Shown here in pieces: positions 27,024-36,629 of a DNA stretch of 64,000 nucleotides; positions within the stretch are counted from its first letter, which is position 1; each line of letters opens with the position of its first letter. Both the position numbers and the translations under genes were made by a program. The notes under the pieces are model-generated. The model ran no database searches. It saw only the letters and a program-made list of their open reading frames with translations, and had not been told where the DNA came from. The stretch lies in assembly GCA_903826405.1 (NCBI GenBank), contig CAIKEH010000032.1:1-64000 (forward strand), written 5' to 3'. This DNA is from an uncultured bacterium. GTDB taxonomy: Bacteria > Bacteroidota > Bacteroidia > Chitinophagales > Chitinophagaceae.

Positions 27024-27995
27024 TCAGCCGATTTTCCCCCTTGAGGCCATTTTCCGTTTATGATGAATGGAATAGACTATTGAACCGGTCAGGCAAAGTA
27101 GTATGACGGCCAGGGAGACGAATATGGAAATGTGTATGTCCCAATATTCAACAAGCATTTTGACGCCGATGAAGGCCAGGACTATGGCTATGCCCTGTTG
27201 CAGAAAATCAAATTGATCAACCGCACTGCGTAAAAGGAAGAACAGGGAACGCAGGCCCAAGACCGCGAAGATGTTGGAGGAATAGATAACGAGGATATCC
27301 TGCCCGGTGAAAGGCTTGTCGGCATCATCACGAACCAGTGAAACCACCGTGGGAATCGAATCCAATGCAAAGGCGATGTCCACTACAGCAAGCATAACCA
27401 CAACCATGGCGAGCGAGGTGAACCATACTTTTTTGTTCATCGTCAGAAAAAACCTTCCGTCCGGTTCCAATTCCGACAGCCTAAGATAACGGCTCATGAA
27501 TGAGTAGATCTTGGTCTTGCCCGGGTCGAATTCCGCCTCATCTTTCCTGAAAAAGAGCTTCCACCCTGTATACAAAAGAAATACCCCGAACAGATAAAGT
27601 AACCAATGGAACTGTTGGATCAACCCTATTCCAAGGGCGATGAAAACGATGCGGAATACGATGGCAAGCAGAATCCCAATGAGCAGAGCTCTTGCCGCAT
27701 CCAGTTCATTGACTTTGAAATAAGCAAAGATGAGTATGAAGACGAAAATATTGTCGATACTCAGTGACCATTCCATAAGATAGGCAGTGAAGAATTTGGT
27801 AGCCACTAAGGAGCCTTCCTGGAACCAAAGAAAAAAGCAAAACAGGAGTGCGAGTACCACCCAGAAAAGGGTCTGTAACATCGCTTTCTTCATAGTGACC
27901 ACAGTATGCCGCTTGCTGAGCAGACCCAAGTCAAAGACCAATGCCAGCAAGATGAGGATGCTGAAAGTCAAATAGCTTATCTGTTCCGGATTCAT
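27024..27995 (-). CDS. TerC-family integral membrane protein
   Basis: 323 residues with about nine hydrophobic membrane segments. It carries the TerC/Alx hallmark acidic intramembrane residues (EWSLSIDNIFVFILIF near 75 and AFALDSIPTV near 208). TerC-family proteins are linked to metal (manganese or calcium) export and to metalation of exoenzymes at the membrane; tellurite resistance is the historical name. It is 56 bp after gldG and 14 bp before murF/alr. Confidence 0.9.
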   Translation of the reverse strand: MNPEQISYLTFSILILLALVFDLGLLSKRHTVVTMKKAMLQTLFWVVLALLFCFFLWFQEGSLVATKFFTAYLMEWSLSIDNIFVFILIFAYFKVNELDAARALLIGILLAIVFRIVFIALGIGLIQQFHWLLYLFGVFLLYTGWKLFFRKDEAEFDPGKTKIYSFMSRYLRLSELEPDGRFFLTMNKKVWFTSLAMVVVMLAVVDIAFALDSIPTVVSLVRDDADKPFTGQDILVIYSSNIFAVLGLRSLFFLLRSAVDQFDFLQQGIAIVLAFIGVKMLVEYWDIHISIFVSLAVILLCLTGSIVYSIHHKRKMASRGKIG

Positions 27996-28051
27996 ACAAA
28001 TTTATTTCAGATGGCAGGACCCAAATATAGACTCAGAACGCCCCTAATCAC

Positions 28052-29770
28052 TCAAGGTCTTCCATATTTTCGTTTGCGCCAGGCCTGATATGCCATAACC
28101 GACAGGATCACTAATAAGATGGGTAAGCCGATATTGATCAATTGCCAAAATGCCTTTTCTTCTTCAACCTTTTTCTTGTCCAGTAGCCTAAGAGTATAGT
28201 CTTTGCCTCGTGTCTCCAGGATGCCGGATGGGTCGACGAGATATTCAACCGCATTGAGCAGGAATTCCCTGTTGGCATATTGTTGCTTGGTGTACAGGTT
28301 CATACCCATGGGGAGGGGTCGCTCATTTTTTGGAACTTCATTCAGGGCTATATCACCATCGGAAATGACGATCATCTTGTTCTCTTTCTCCGACTGGGGA
28401 AGGAAAGGTCTATGATATACATTGGACATGGAGTCCGACATGGCAGAAGATATGCGATTGGCAAATGGAGAATTGAACCTGCCCTCAAGCAAGATCGCCA
28501 CTGGCACGAACGGCTTCGTGAACGTTTTCAGATCCTCTTCGTTGCGCACGCTTGCCCATTCCACGCGAGCCGGCGCATTAAGTATCCTTGAAGTGGAGGA
28601 ACTACTCAATAAGACCGTTTTACGGATACCCGGTGCTTTGACCGTATCCATGGACTGTGGAAACTTGGCAACCACATAATCCAGATTCTTGGATATGGGG
28701 TGCTCCCCGGGGTTCCGCAGCAAAGGGAAATAGGGCCACGGCACGATCTGGATCTGTGGTTTGCCCCCCACCATACCGACGACAGAAGGTATCTTGTCGC
28801 ATTCAACATCCTGAAGCAGATCCGGGTTGATCCGAACGCCATATCGAAAGAGCTGGTCTTCCAGATTTAAACCCATATCGAAGGCGATGAACTGACCCTC
28901 GCTACGTTGCAGGCTGTCCAGACTTGCATAAAGATTATCCAACATCCAGATCACTTTTCCTCCATGCATGACGTACTGGTCGATCTTCAGCTTCTGTCTG
29001 TCATCAAATCGATGCAATGGCTTCACAATGAAAAGCGCACTGAACTGCTCCGGAATGGAACTGACACTGTCAATCGGAATAAAGCGAAATCCATAATTTG
29101 GCCTTATCGTATTTTCGATCAGATCGGTTATGCGCTCATCGAAGGGCTCGCCGTTTCCGATCAGGTATCCCACAACCGGAACGGTATCCTGGATAATTTG
29201 CTCTATCGCATGAGCCAACTTGTATTCCAAGAGGGCTTCAGCATTGTTGAGGGAATTCAGCCCGTCCACGTTACTCTGTCCTTGAAGGAAGTCGATCCCT
29301 ACGGTCCGGTCTTTGTAACTGACCAAGGCACCAGGGAAAATGAGTTGCTCTTCACTACCCTGTCCTTCCTTTTTTTGCGCCTTGACATTGGTCGGATTGA
29401 GGCCCATCCGGCTTAGGGAATCGAAAAACATCTCCTTTGTGGAATCGGTCAACCCCTCTCCGGGTCGGGAGAACCGGAATCGCAGATTTGCTCCGGCATC
29501 GTTCTTGAAAGAAGAAAGCATGTCCGACGTGCTGCCTTTAAGTTTCTTGAATCCAGCCGGCATGTCCCCATCCAGAAAAACAGTTATGTTCACCTTGTCC
29601 TTAAGGTTCTTGAGCATCCGATGAGTGGGTTCTGACAAAGTATACCTCTTCTCCTTGGTGAGGTCGATCCTGAAATGAGACATGCTCAGCAGCAGGTTCA
29701 ACGCCAACAGACCACTCCCCAGAATGATCCACCCGTAACGGCCAACGGCAAGTCGATTGAGCAGTTTCAT
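28052..29770 (-). CDS. gldG: Gliding-motility ABC transporter substrate-binding protein GldG
   Basis: 572 residues with one membrane anchor at the N terminus (about 14-31) and one at the C terminus (about 545-563). Between them is a long periplasmic region of the GldG/ABC-2 auxiliary type, with RIDLTKEKRYTLSE near 35, VTVFLDGD-like strands and GKVIWMLDNL. GldG works with GldF and the ATPase GldA in gliding bacteria. The gene begins 1 bp after the gldF stop codon region, so translation is probably coupled. GldA is not in this window. Confidence 0.9.
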   Translation of the reverse strand: MKLLNRLAVGRYGWIILGSGLLALNLLLSMSHFRIDLTKEKRYTLSEPTHRMLKNLKDKVNITVFLDGDMPAGFKKLKGSTSDMLSSFKNDAGANLRFRFSRPGEGLTDSTKEMFFDSLSRMGLNPTNVKAQKKEGQGSEEQLIFPGALVSYKDRTVGIDFLQGQSNVDGLNSLNNAEALLEYKLAHAIEQIIQDTVPVVGYLIGNGEPFDERITDLIENTIRPNYGFRFIPIDSVSSIPEQFSALFIVKPLHRFDDRQKLKIDQYVMHGGKVIWMLDNLYASLDSLQRSEGQFIAFDMGLNLEDQLFRYGVRINPDLLQDVECDKIPSVVGMVGGKPQIQIVPWPYFPLLRNPGEHPISKNLDYVVAKFPQSMDTVKAPGIRKTVLLSSSSTSRILNAPARVEWASVRNEEDLKTFTKPFVPVAILLEGRFNSPFANRISSAMSDSMSNVYHRPFLPQSEKENKMIVISDGDIALNEVPKNERPLPMGMNLYTKQQYANREFLLNAVEYLVDPSGILETRGKDYTLRLLDKKKVEEEKAFWQLINIGLPILLVILSVMAYQAWRKRKYGRP

Positions 29771-29771
29771 G

Positions 29772-30491
29772 TCAGCGTTTCATCAGATTTTTGACGGTAA
29801 GGAATAGGAAAAAGAAGATCAGACTCAGGAAATAAAAAATATCCCTGGAATCCACCACTCCCCTGCTGATACGCTGATAATGGAAATCGATTCCCATCAT
29901 ACCGATATAATAATCCACACCGGACCGGAATGCAGGGATTCGACTCAAGGCATCAAAAGCACTATATAGCACGAAGCAGGCGAAAGCGGCGAGAAGGAAA
30001 GCTACTACGGCATTGTTGGTTGCGCTGCTGCAGCAAATTCCTATTGACGTAAAAACTGCTGCAAGTCCGATTAAACCTAAATAAGCACCGATGATCCCTC
30101 CTGTATCGATTCCTCCCGTGGATAGATGATCGATGGTGATGACATAGATGATGGTCGGAAGGATGGATATGAGCACGACGATGAATGCAGCCAGGTATTT
30201 CCCTGAAACGATTTCCCAGGAGCCCAGTGGTCTTGTCTGGAGGATCTCGAAGGTCCCACTTCGGAATTCTTCAGCAAAGCTTCTCATGGTAATGGCGGGT
30301 ATCAGCAAAAGCAGGATCCAGGGTGTCATCTCGAAGAACTTGTCCAATGTGGCGTACCCGAAGTCGAAGATGTTTGAATCCGGGAAAACGAACAGGAAGA
30401 GACCATTCATGATTAGGAAAACAATCACTGCGACATAGCCCGTGAGGCTGCTGAAAAACTGCCTGAGTTCCTTCTTACAAATTGCCCACAT
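29772..30491 (-). CDS. gldF: Gliding-motility ABC transporter permease GldF
   Basis: 239 residues of an ABC-2-type permease with six hydrophobic segments. It begins MWAICKKELRQFFSS, and FRSGTFEILQTRPLGSWEIV near 75-94 is typical of GldF/NosY-like permeases. It is directly followed by gldG. Together with a separately encoded GldA ATPase it forms the transporter required for gliding in Flavobacterium johnsoniae. A probable promoter lies about 17-50 bp upstream. The organism may or may not glide, since gldFG also occur in non-gliders. Confidence 0.9.
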   Translation of the reverse strand: MWAICKKELRQFFSSLTGYVAVIVFLIMNGLFLFVFPDSNIFDFGYATLDKFFEMTPWILLLLIPAITMRSFAEEFRSGTFEILQTRPLGSWEIVSGKYLAAFIVVLISILPTIIYVITIDHLSTGGIDTGGIIGAYLGLIGLAAVFTSIGICCSSATNNAVVAFLLAAFACFVLYSAFDALSRIPAFRSGVDYYIGMMGIDFHYQRISRGVVDSRDIFYFLSLIFFFLFLTVKNLMKR

Positions 30492-30507
30492 AGATTGGAA
30501 TGATCTG

Positions 30508-30541
30508 CAAGATTACTGCAAGTCCGGAAAAAAACGGCAAA
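30508..30541 (-). promoter_or_regulatory. Candidate promoter of gldF-gldG-terC-murF/alr
   Basis: On the minus strand a TTTG (plus 30538-30541) is followed after 22 bases by TAATCTTG (30508-30515), a one-mismatch TAnnTTTG. The spacing is close to the Bacteroidota norm of about 19-21. Confidence 0.4.
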
Positions 30542-30603
30542 AACAAGGTGCAATCTGCTTGAAGTCAGGTCAAGGGCGAAAGTATTTTGCCAGTTCACCC
30601 AAA

Positions 30604-32952
30604 ATGGTTGTTATGGACTGGGAAAAGACCCCGATTCTGGTCATGCTCACGGCATTGATCTTGATGACCCATGATTTGAAGGCCCAGAAAAAATGGGACG
30701 GAGAGGCTGGTGACGGCCTATGGTCGTCTGCAGGAAATTGGAGTCCAGATGGATTTCCATCCCTTAATGACTCCGTCTTACTGGACAACAGCCTTGATCA
30801 GGACAGTTATTCGGTGACATTGCCTCCGGGATCCCTAACTACCGCGCTGACGAAACTGGCCATCCTGCCAGCACATGGTAAGCAAGTGACATTGTTGATC
30901 GGGTCGACCAATAAAGCAAGCCCAGCATTATCATTAAGCAATAATGGTGAATGTCTGGCTCTAGGTGACGGTGCGATCCTGATGAATGCATCCGGAGCCA
31001 CATCAGGCGAGACCATCTCAATGGCCGGTTTTTTAAGTATTTATAATGGAGGTCGATACACACATCATACATCAAGAGCACATGCGACGATCCTCAATCA
31101 TCTTTCCACTCTGCCGGGCACAGAAATGGGCGTCTTCGAATTCGATGTGCCGGGTAACGGCGGATATACGGTTTCCCTTACTGGGAAAACATTCGGCTCG
31201 CTGGTTTTCAGTGCTGAAGCAGCCGGAGGTGCCAAATCCTATAGTGGTAGTGGAGTTTCGGAACTCAGGATACGAGGAGACCTGATCTTGAATAACGGGG
31301 CCCAGTTGACATCCTCCCTTTCCGCAAATATGAGTGTAGCCGGACAACTTTATCTGGACGGCAATCTGAATCTACAACCATCCACCAGCGGAACCTCGAA
31401 CAGAAGTCTGCTATTTCAAGGAATAGGTTGTGTCATGAAAGGTAAGGGACAATTGAACTTAGGTGTGAACTTTCGCAACCTGGAAGTGATGACCGGGTCA
31501 ACGCTCAACCTGGAACATGATATCGACCTGACCCGTACAACTCATGCACTCCGGATACATGGTAAAAGTTCGTTGAACTTGGGAGGTGCGGTGATACGTG
31601 GTCAAGGGTCATTCCTGCTGGACGACTCCGCTAATCTGTACATCGGATCTGCAGAAGGAATAACCTCAGGAGATTCCGGAAATATCCGAACGGGAACGCG
31701 ATCCCTTTCTACACTGGCATCATACATATACATAGGCGATGGGGATCAGCACACAGGCAATTCGATCCCTCCTACGATCCTGGGTCTGGGAGTCGACAAG
31801 CCTCATGGTGATTTACACCTGAGTGGGTCGCTGGAAACCAGTCAGCTCAGCCTTCAAAGAGGTCGAATCATAACTGGAACAGGATCGCTTACTCTGGCAG
31901 AAGGAAACATCACAAGTCCGGTGAACAGCTACGGTAAATCAGATCAGGGTTGGGAGGGAAGCTATGTGGATGGGTACTTCTCGTGTCGTCGTGGTCATGC
32001 CGCAGACCTTGTTTTTCCAGTTGGAGATGCGGGAACTTATGCCCCATTCATTATACATAAACCCGGGAATCTGCCGGTCACATATACCGTCGCATACATG
32101 GCCGGTAACTATCCTTATTCCCAACCCATCGACACGAGCGAAATTGAAAGGTTGAGCACCATTGAATACTGGTCGGTCAGCTCTGCAGGAAAATCGCCGG
32201 ATCATGATGCATCCATCAGCCTCAGTTGGAGAGCCGGAAGCGGTATGGGGATCGGATCATCTCAGAGCACCTCTTTATGCATCGCGGGACTGAAGTCAGA
32301 CAACAATGGCCCCATATGGAAAGTCGTGGGAGGATCCGTACTTGTGGAAAGGAATGACACCACCGGGTGGATCCATTCCAGTTCAGTAGTGACCAGTTTC
32401 ATGGCTTTCACGATCGGCACACCTGTAAAACAAGTTGTACTACCCACGCCTGCAATCAGTTTCAAATGCAGGAGTACCCCTGAAGGAAATTTGCTGAGCT
32501 GGTCCTTATTTGACCAAAAAGATCTTAAGGAATGTGATTTGGAGATCAGTAAGAATGGACTTGCGTACACAACGCTGAAGTCATTGAATTTCCGGGAATA
32601 CAGCTATATGGATCGGGGCGATCCAGGTGATGTTGACTTGTATAGACTGAAAATGACAAATGCAGATGGGGTATCGAACTATTCCAATACCTGTAGGTTG
32701 TCGAAATCAATGATGCATCCACTCAAACTCTATCCTAATCCGGCCCATGATATTCTATTCCTGGAAAGCCCTGTTTCCTGGGCTGGCTTAGAATACCGGA
32801 TCACCTCAATAGAGGGACAAAGTATACTTAAAGGCGTGTTATCCGGACTGAGAGAAAATAAGATCCTACTACCGGGCTTGCACCCTGGCATTTATCTGGT
32901 AAACATTAGAACTAAAGAAGGGGTCATCATCAAGAAATTCCTGAAGCACTAA
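30604..32952 (+). CDS. T9SS-exported protein of unknown function
   Basis: 782 residues from ATG 30604 (an alternative ATG is at 30613). A signal peptide ends near DLKAQ. The long middle part consists of parallel beta-helix-like, Gly/Ser/Thr-rich repeats (for example WDGEAGDGLWSSAGNW and stretches of LxLxxG). Fibronectin-like sequence follows near 620-690, and a C-terminal T9SS sorting domain starts at LYPNPAHDILF near 707. It is probably a large surface adhesin-like or scaffold protein. The frame is open further upstream to 30442, but that part overlaps the start of gldF and lacks signal-peptide character. Function unknown. Confidence 0.82.
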   Translation: MVVMDWEKTPILVMLTALILMTHDLKAQKKWDGEAGDGLWSSAGNWSPDGFPSLNDSVLLDNSLDQDSYSVTLPPGSLTTALTKLAILPAHGKQVTLLIGSTNKASPALSLSNNGECLALGDGAILMNASGATSGETISMAGFLSIYNGGRYTHHTSRAHATILNHLSTLPGTEMGVFEFDVPGNGGYTVSLTGKTFGSLVFSAEAAGGAKSYSGSGVSELRIRGDLILNNGAQLTSSLSANMSVAGQLYLDGNLNLQPSTSGTSNRSLLFQGIGCVMKGKGQLNLGVNFRNLEVMTGSTLNLEHDIDLTRTTHALRIHGKSSLNLGGAVIRGQGSFLLDDSANLYIGSAEGITSGDSGNIRTGTRSLSTLASYIYIGDGDQHTGNSIPPTILGLGVDKPHGDLHLSGSLETSQLSLQRGRIITGTGSLTLAEGNITSPVNSYGKSDQGWEGSYVDGYFSCRRGHAADLVFPVGDAGTYAPFIIHKPGNLPVTYTVAYMAGNYPYSQPIDTSEIERLSTIEYWSVSSAGKSPDHDASISLSWRAGSGMGIGSSQSTSLCIAGLKSDNNGPIWKVVGGSVLVERNDTTGWIHSSSVVTSFMAFTIGTPVKQVVLPTPAISFKCRSTPEGNLLSWSLFDQKDLKECDLEISKNGLAYTTLKSLNFREYSYMDRGDPGDVDLYRLKMTNADGVSNYSNTCRLSKSMMHPLKLYPNPAHDILFLESPVSWAGLEYRITSIEGQSILKGVLSGLRENKILLPGLHPGIYLVNIRTKEGVIIKKFLKH

Positions 32953-33064
32953 AGGGCAGGTCACATTCTAATCAATTTGCGAAATAAAATTCCCGACTCT
33001 AGTATTGGAGTATGAAAATTCGACTTCAATAAAGTATTTGCAAGCCAGAAGAGCTGTTAATGAA

Positions 33065-33415
33065 TCATACGGAAAAACTTTCCCCACAGGCACAGGTCCT
33101 GCTGGCATTGGGATTGATGAAGTGGAAGCCTTTCCCCTCGAGCCCGTCTGAGTAGTCCAACATGGTATTGAAAAGATAGAGGACGCTTTTCATATCCGTT
33201 ACCAGTTTCACGCCTTTGTCATGAAATACCTGATCCATGGGGCGTGATTTGTTGTCGAACTCCATTTTGTAACTCAAACCCGAACATCCTCCACTGACCA
33301 CACTTACACGCACAAAATGGTCATCGCCTTTGCCTTCTTCTGAAAGAAGGGATGCAACCCTATCCCGGGCTTTTTCACTAATGAAGATACCGCCGTCCAA
33401 TGCTACAGACTCCAT
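33065..33415 (-). CDS. HesB/IscA-type iron-sulfur cluster assembly protein
   Basis: 116 residues of the A-type carrier fold. The three conserved cysteines are present, one in GGCSGLSYKM near 43-52 and two in CACGESF at the C terminus. Proteins of this type (IscA, ErpA, SufA) receive and deliver Fe-S clusters in the cytoplasm. ATG 33415 is taken as the start; an in-frame GTG is 6 bp upstream. It stands outside a suf/isc operon and is divergent from the methylmalonyl-CoA epimerase gene. Which of IscA, ErpA or SufA it corresponds to cannot be told. Confidence 0.9.
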   Translation of the reverse strand: MESVALDGGIFISEKARDRVASLLSEEGKGDDHFVRVSVVSGGCSGLSYKMEFDNKSRPMDQVFHDKGVKLVTDMKSVLYLFNTMLDYSDGLEGKGFHFINPNASRTCACGESFSV

Positions 33416-33559
33416 GTTCACCTTTTTTACGCATCCGAATTGCGTTCTGCAAAGATAATGAGTACGTCCGAAAGAACGGCGCCCCGATGAGAAGCATCAT
33501 GTGGACAAAGCCACAAAGCACTTATATTAGCGGTATTCCCGATCACCAAACCATTAACC

Positions 33560-33964
33560 ATGCTCCATGTTGAACATATTGGCATAGCCGTCAAGGATCT
33601 GCAATCGTCTATTTCCTTATACGAAAAGCTATTGAACACCACCTGCTATAAAAGAGAAACCGTAGAATCGGAACGGGTGAACACCGCTTTTTTCAAAACC
33701 GGGCAGACCAAAGTCGAACTTTTGGAGGCTACGGACCCCACAGGAGTGATCGCCAAATTCATTGAGAGAAAGGGTGAAGGCATTCATCATATTGCCTGGG
33801 AAGTGGATGACATAAGAGCAGAAATGGAACGACTAAAGAAAGAGGGTTTCATTTTGCTCATGGATGAACCTAAAAAAGGGGCTGACAACAAATGGGTATG
33901 CTTCGTCCATCCTCGTAGTACAAATGGTCTATTGGTAGAGATCTGTCAGGGGATAGATAAATAG
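33560..33964 (+). CDS. mce: Methylmalonyl-CoA epimerase
   Basis: 134 residues of the vicinal-oxygen-chelate (glyoxalase) fold with two beta-alpha-beta-beta-beta modules. Metal ligands fit HVEHIGIAV near 3-11, a glutamine/glutamate in VELLEA, HHIAWEV near 74-80 and LVEICQ near 126-131. It converts (S)- and (R)-methylmalonyl-CoA, linking propionyl-CoA to the B12-dependent mutase. The cobalamin-binding mutase domain at 16687 is a likely pathway partner although 17 kb away. Length is normal for the family. Confidence 0.92.
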   Translation: MLHVEHIGIAVKDLQSSISLYEKLLNTTCYKRETVESERVNTAFFKTGQTKVELLEATDPTGVIAKFIERKGEGIHHIAWEVDDIRAEMERLKKEGFILLMDEPKKGADNKWVCFVHPRSTNGLLVEICQGIDK

Positions 33965-34098
33965 CAGAAAGGTCTATCAGATAAGCAAATTGGATAACAT
34001 GGATATCCGAAAAGGATCAAACTACTTGGGAAATGCAATAAATAGTGTCAGGTAATGCAATGCTGAAGATGCCGGGTTCAAAGAACCAGATCTCAAGA

Positions 34099-34809
34099 TC
34101 AGATACCCAGTTTTTCGACCGCGAGTTGTGCTGCGACCTGACTGGCATCTTTCTTGTTATACGCTTTCCCTTCAGAGATCAGTTCACCATCAACGACAGC
34201 TCCTACTCGGAATAGTCTCCTGCCATTCTCCATTTTTTCGTCGAGGGTCTCGAATTCAAGCACTTTGCCATTCTTATTGGCCCATCCATAGAGTTTATTC
34301 TTATGATTGATCTCCAGATTTTCCAGATCCTCTACGAACATATGGGTTGTGATCATACGGTGATATACCCAATTCCTTGTTCGATCATAACCCCTGTCCA
34401 AATAGATCGCACCGACAAGTGCTTCAAGTGTATTACCAAAGATCTGGCTGACCTTTAGCGATCCATCGCTCTTGTTGAATAAGGTGATCTTCTTCAGCCC
34501 CATTTTGATCGCAATATCGTTAAGGGTGGCCCGGTTGACCATTTTACTGCGCATCTCTGTTAAAAAACCCTCTCCTTTATATGGGTACCGCTTGAACAGG
34601 TAATCAGCTACGATACCACTGAGGATGGCATCACCAAGATATTCCAGTCGTTCGTTATTCTCGTCCGCATTTTCCCTTATGGAACGGTGGCTCAATGCGG
34701 TCGTGTAGAGGTTTAGGTTGACGGGAGTGAAACCAAGCACGTTGCAGAGCTGGCGGAAATAGGTCCTTTCAGACTTTTTGGTTCTCAGATATTGAATCCA
34801 GAAAAACAA
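34099..34809 (-). CDS. rnc: Ribonuclease III
   Basis: 236 residues. The endonuclease domain has the signature NERLEYLGDAIL near 53-64 and a second metal motif FGNTLEALVGAIYLD near 125-139. A double-stranded RNA-binding domain follows from about 165 to the end (KNKLYGWANKNG and the late KKDASQVAAQLAVEKL). It cuts double-stranded RNA in rRNA and mRNA processing. No ATG fits the N terminus; TTG 34809 is the best start, with an in-frame stop a short distance upstream. It lies 68 bp after fabF, in the common Bacteroidota order acpP-fabF-rnc. Confidence 0.93.
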   Translation of the reverse strand: MFFWIQYLRTKKSERTYFRQLCNVLGFTPVNLNLYTTALSHRSIRENADENNERLEYLGDAILSGIVADYLFKRYPYKGEGFLTEMRSKMVNRATLNDIAIKMGLKKITLFNKSDGSLKVSQIFGNTLEALVGAIYLDRGYDRTRNWVYHRMITTHMFVEDLENLEINHKNKLYGWANKNGKVLEFETLDEKMENGRRLFRVGAVVDGELISEGKAYNKKDASQVAAQLAVEKLGI

Positions 34810-34877
34810 ATGATCATGGTTTGGTGGTTCGGCTCAGTCCGAATGATCTTTCGTAACCTTCTTGACCAAGATGGACC

Positions 34878-36131
34878 TTATCGAGCATATTTCTTGACAA
34901 TGACACAGGCATTGTGCCCGCCAAATCCGAAAGTATTGCTCAAAGCCGCCCGGACCGTTTTTTTCTGAGGTTTCAGAAAAGTGAAATTCAGTTTATGATC
35001 CAATCCGGGGTCCTCGGTGAAATGGTTGATGGTGGGTGGGATGAGGTCGTGGATGACCGCATTGATGCAGGCAATCGCTTCAATGACTCCGGCTGCACCC
35101 AATAGATGGCCTGTCATTGATTTAGTTGAACTGATGTTGAGATCGTAGGCATGATCACCGAATACACCGAGGATGGCCTTGGTCTCTGCGATATCGCCGA
35201 GTGGTGTAGAAGTCCCGTGAACATTGATATAGTCTATGTCTTCGGGTAGCATGCCGGCGTCCTCAAGGGTTACCCTCATGACATTGATCGCACCCAATCC
35301 TTCAGGGTGAGGTGCGGTTATATGGTGTGCATCCGCAGTGGCTCCACCACCACCGATTTCACAGTATATTTTGGCTCCCCTTTTCAAGGCATGGTCAAGG
35401 TCTTCCAGGATCAATGCACCGCTTCCTTCACCCATGACGAATCCGTCTCTGTCTTTGTCAAAAGGACGGGAAGCCGTCTTGGGATCATCGTTACGCTCAG
35501 AAAGCGCCTTCATCGCGTTGAAACCGGCTACGCCAGCATCGCAGATGACTGCTTCGCTGCCACCAGCCACGATGATGTCGGCCTTGCCCATTCGTATATA
35601 ATTGAAGCCTTCAATGATGGCATGCGTGGAGGAAGCACAGGCGCTCACTACGGCGAAGTTGGGACCCCGGAATCCATGTCTCATGGAGATCTGCCCCGCA
35701 GCTATGTCAAGGATCATCTTGGGTATGAAGAACGGGTTGAAGCGGGGAGTTCCGTCACCCTTGGCATACGCCATCACCTCCTCCTGAAAGGTAATGAGGC
35801 CTCCGATACCACTCGAAAAAATGACACCAATCCTATCGGGATTCATGGTCTGAGCGGAGATACCGGAATCTTTCACCGCTTCGTCACTCGCCACGAGTGC
35901 GAACTGAGTGAATCGGTCGATCTTCCGTGCCTCCTTCCTGTCCAAGTATGCCACAGGATCGAAACCCTTCACCTCGCAGGCGAAACGTGTTTTGAACTTG
36001 GAAGCATCGAATAGAGTAATGAAATCGGCGCCTGACACCCCGTTGGTCAGACCACTCCAATATTCGGAAGCGGTATTACCCACCGGTGTCAATGCGCCGA
36101 TCCCTGTAACTACAACTCGTTTGAAATTCAT
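34878..36131 (-). CDS. fabF: Beta-ketoacyl-ACP synthase II
   Basis: 417 residues of the thiolase fold. The nucleophilic cysteine is in VVSACASSTHA near 164, the two catalytic histidines in NVHGTSTPLGD near 304 and TGHLLGAAG near 341, and a lysine in SSTKSMTG. It elongates acyl-ACP with malonyl-ACP in type II fatty acid synthesis. It is 34 bp after acpP and 68 bp before rnc, consistent with one transcript. Length and start match the family. Confidence 0.96.
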   Translation of the reverse strand: MNFKRVVVTGIGALTPVGNTASEYWSGLTNGVSGADFITLFDASKFKTRFACEVKGFDPVAYLDRKEARKIDRFTQFALVASDEAVKDSGISAQTMNPDRIGVIFSSGIGGLITFQEEVMAYAKGDGTPRFNPFFIPKMILDIAAGQISMRHGFRGPNFAVVSACASSTHAIIEGFNYIRMGKADIIVAGGSEAVICDAGVAGFNAMKALSERNDDPKTASRPFDKDRDGFVMGEGSGALILEDLDHALKRGAKIYCEIGGGGATADAHHITAPHPEGLGAINVMRVTLEDAGMLPEDIDYINVHGTSTPLGDIAETKAILGVFGDHAYDLNISSTKSMTGHLLGAAGVIEAIACINAVIHDLIPPTINHFTEDPGLDHKLNFTFLKPQKKTVRAALSNTFGFGGHNACVIVKKYAR

Positions 36132-36165
36132 ATTTGGATGACTCAGGAAAGTCAGGAAGGTCGCC

Positions 36166-36402
36166 TTATTTCGCGTGCTCTTCCAAGTAAGCTACAGCCT
36201 GTCCAACAGTCGTGATGGTCTCAGCCTGTTCGTCAGGTATGGAAATGTTGAATTCCTTTTCAAATTCCATGATCAATTCCACTGTATCGAGTGAATCGGC
36301 ACCGAGATCATTGGTGAAGGAAGCTTCCGGTGTGACTTCTGCCTCGTCTACGCCCAATTTGTCTACGATGATCTTTTTAACCCTAGAAGAAATGTCTGAC
36401 AT
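36166..36402 (-). CDS. acpP: Acyl carrier protein
   Basis: 78 residues, acidic and four-helical. The phosphopantetheine attachment serine is in [16 protein letters not shown] (Ser near residue 36). It carries growing acyl chains as thioesters. First gene of the acpP-fabF-rnc unit, with a good Bacteroidota-type promoter just upstream. Confidence 0.97.
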   Translation of the reverse strand: MSDISSRVKKIIVDKLGVDEAEVTPEASFTNDLGADSLDTVELIMEFEKEFNISIPDEQAETITTVGQAVAYLEEHAK

Positions 36403-36429
36403 GGTTGTAAAATTTGGTTAATACTGCGG

Positions 36430-36459
36430 CAAAAATAGAGATTTTGCCATTAAAACAAT
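36430..36459 (-). promoter_or_regulatory. Promoter of the acpP-fabF-rnc operon
   Basis: On the minus strand ATTG (plus 36456-36459) is followed after 18 bases by TATTTTTG (36430-36437), a perfect TAnnTTTG. Transcription would start near 36423, giving a leader of about 20 bases. This is the best promoter match I found in the window. Confidence 0.6.
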
Positions 36460-36629
36460 TTTTTGACGCAAATCAATGGAAAAGAAGAAAATACCTCACA
36501 CTCCTGCGACCCTCCTGATCTTTTCGCCGGCAGGTAAGAAAAGTCTCCCGATCCCCGTTCCAGCATGGTAATTACAGTCCTTATCCCTAAATTTATATTG
36601 ATTTAAGTCACAGACCCTCATCGTTTCAT

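Noticed and set aside
30442-30603. N-terminal extension of the T9SS protein overlapping gldF
   Set aside because: It would place the signal peptide internally; ATG 30604 gives a normal export signal and no overlap.
35307-36014. 235-codon open frame opposite fabF
   Set aside because: Antisense shadow of a highly conserved GC-rich gene; no domain and no start context.
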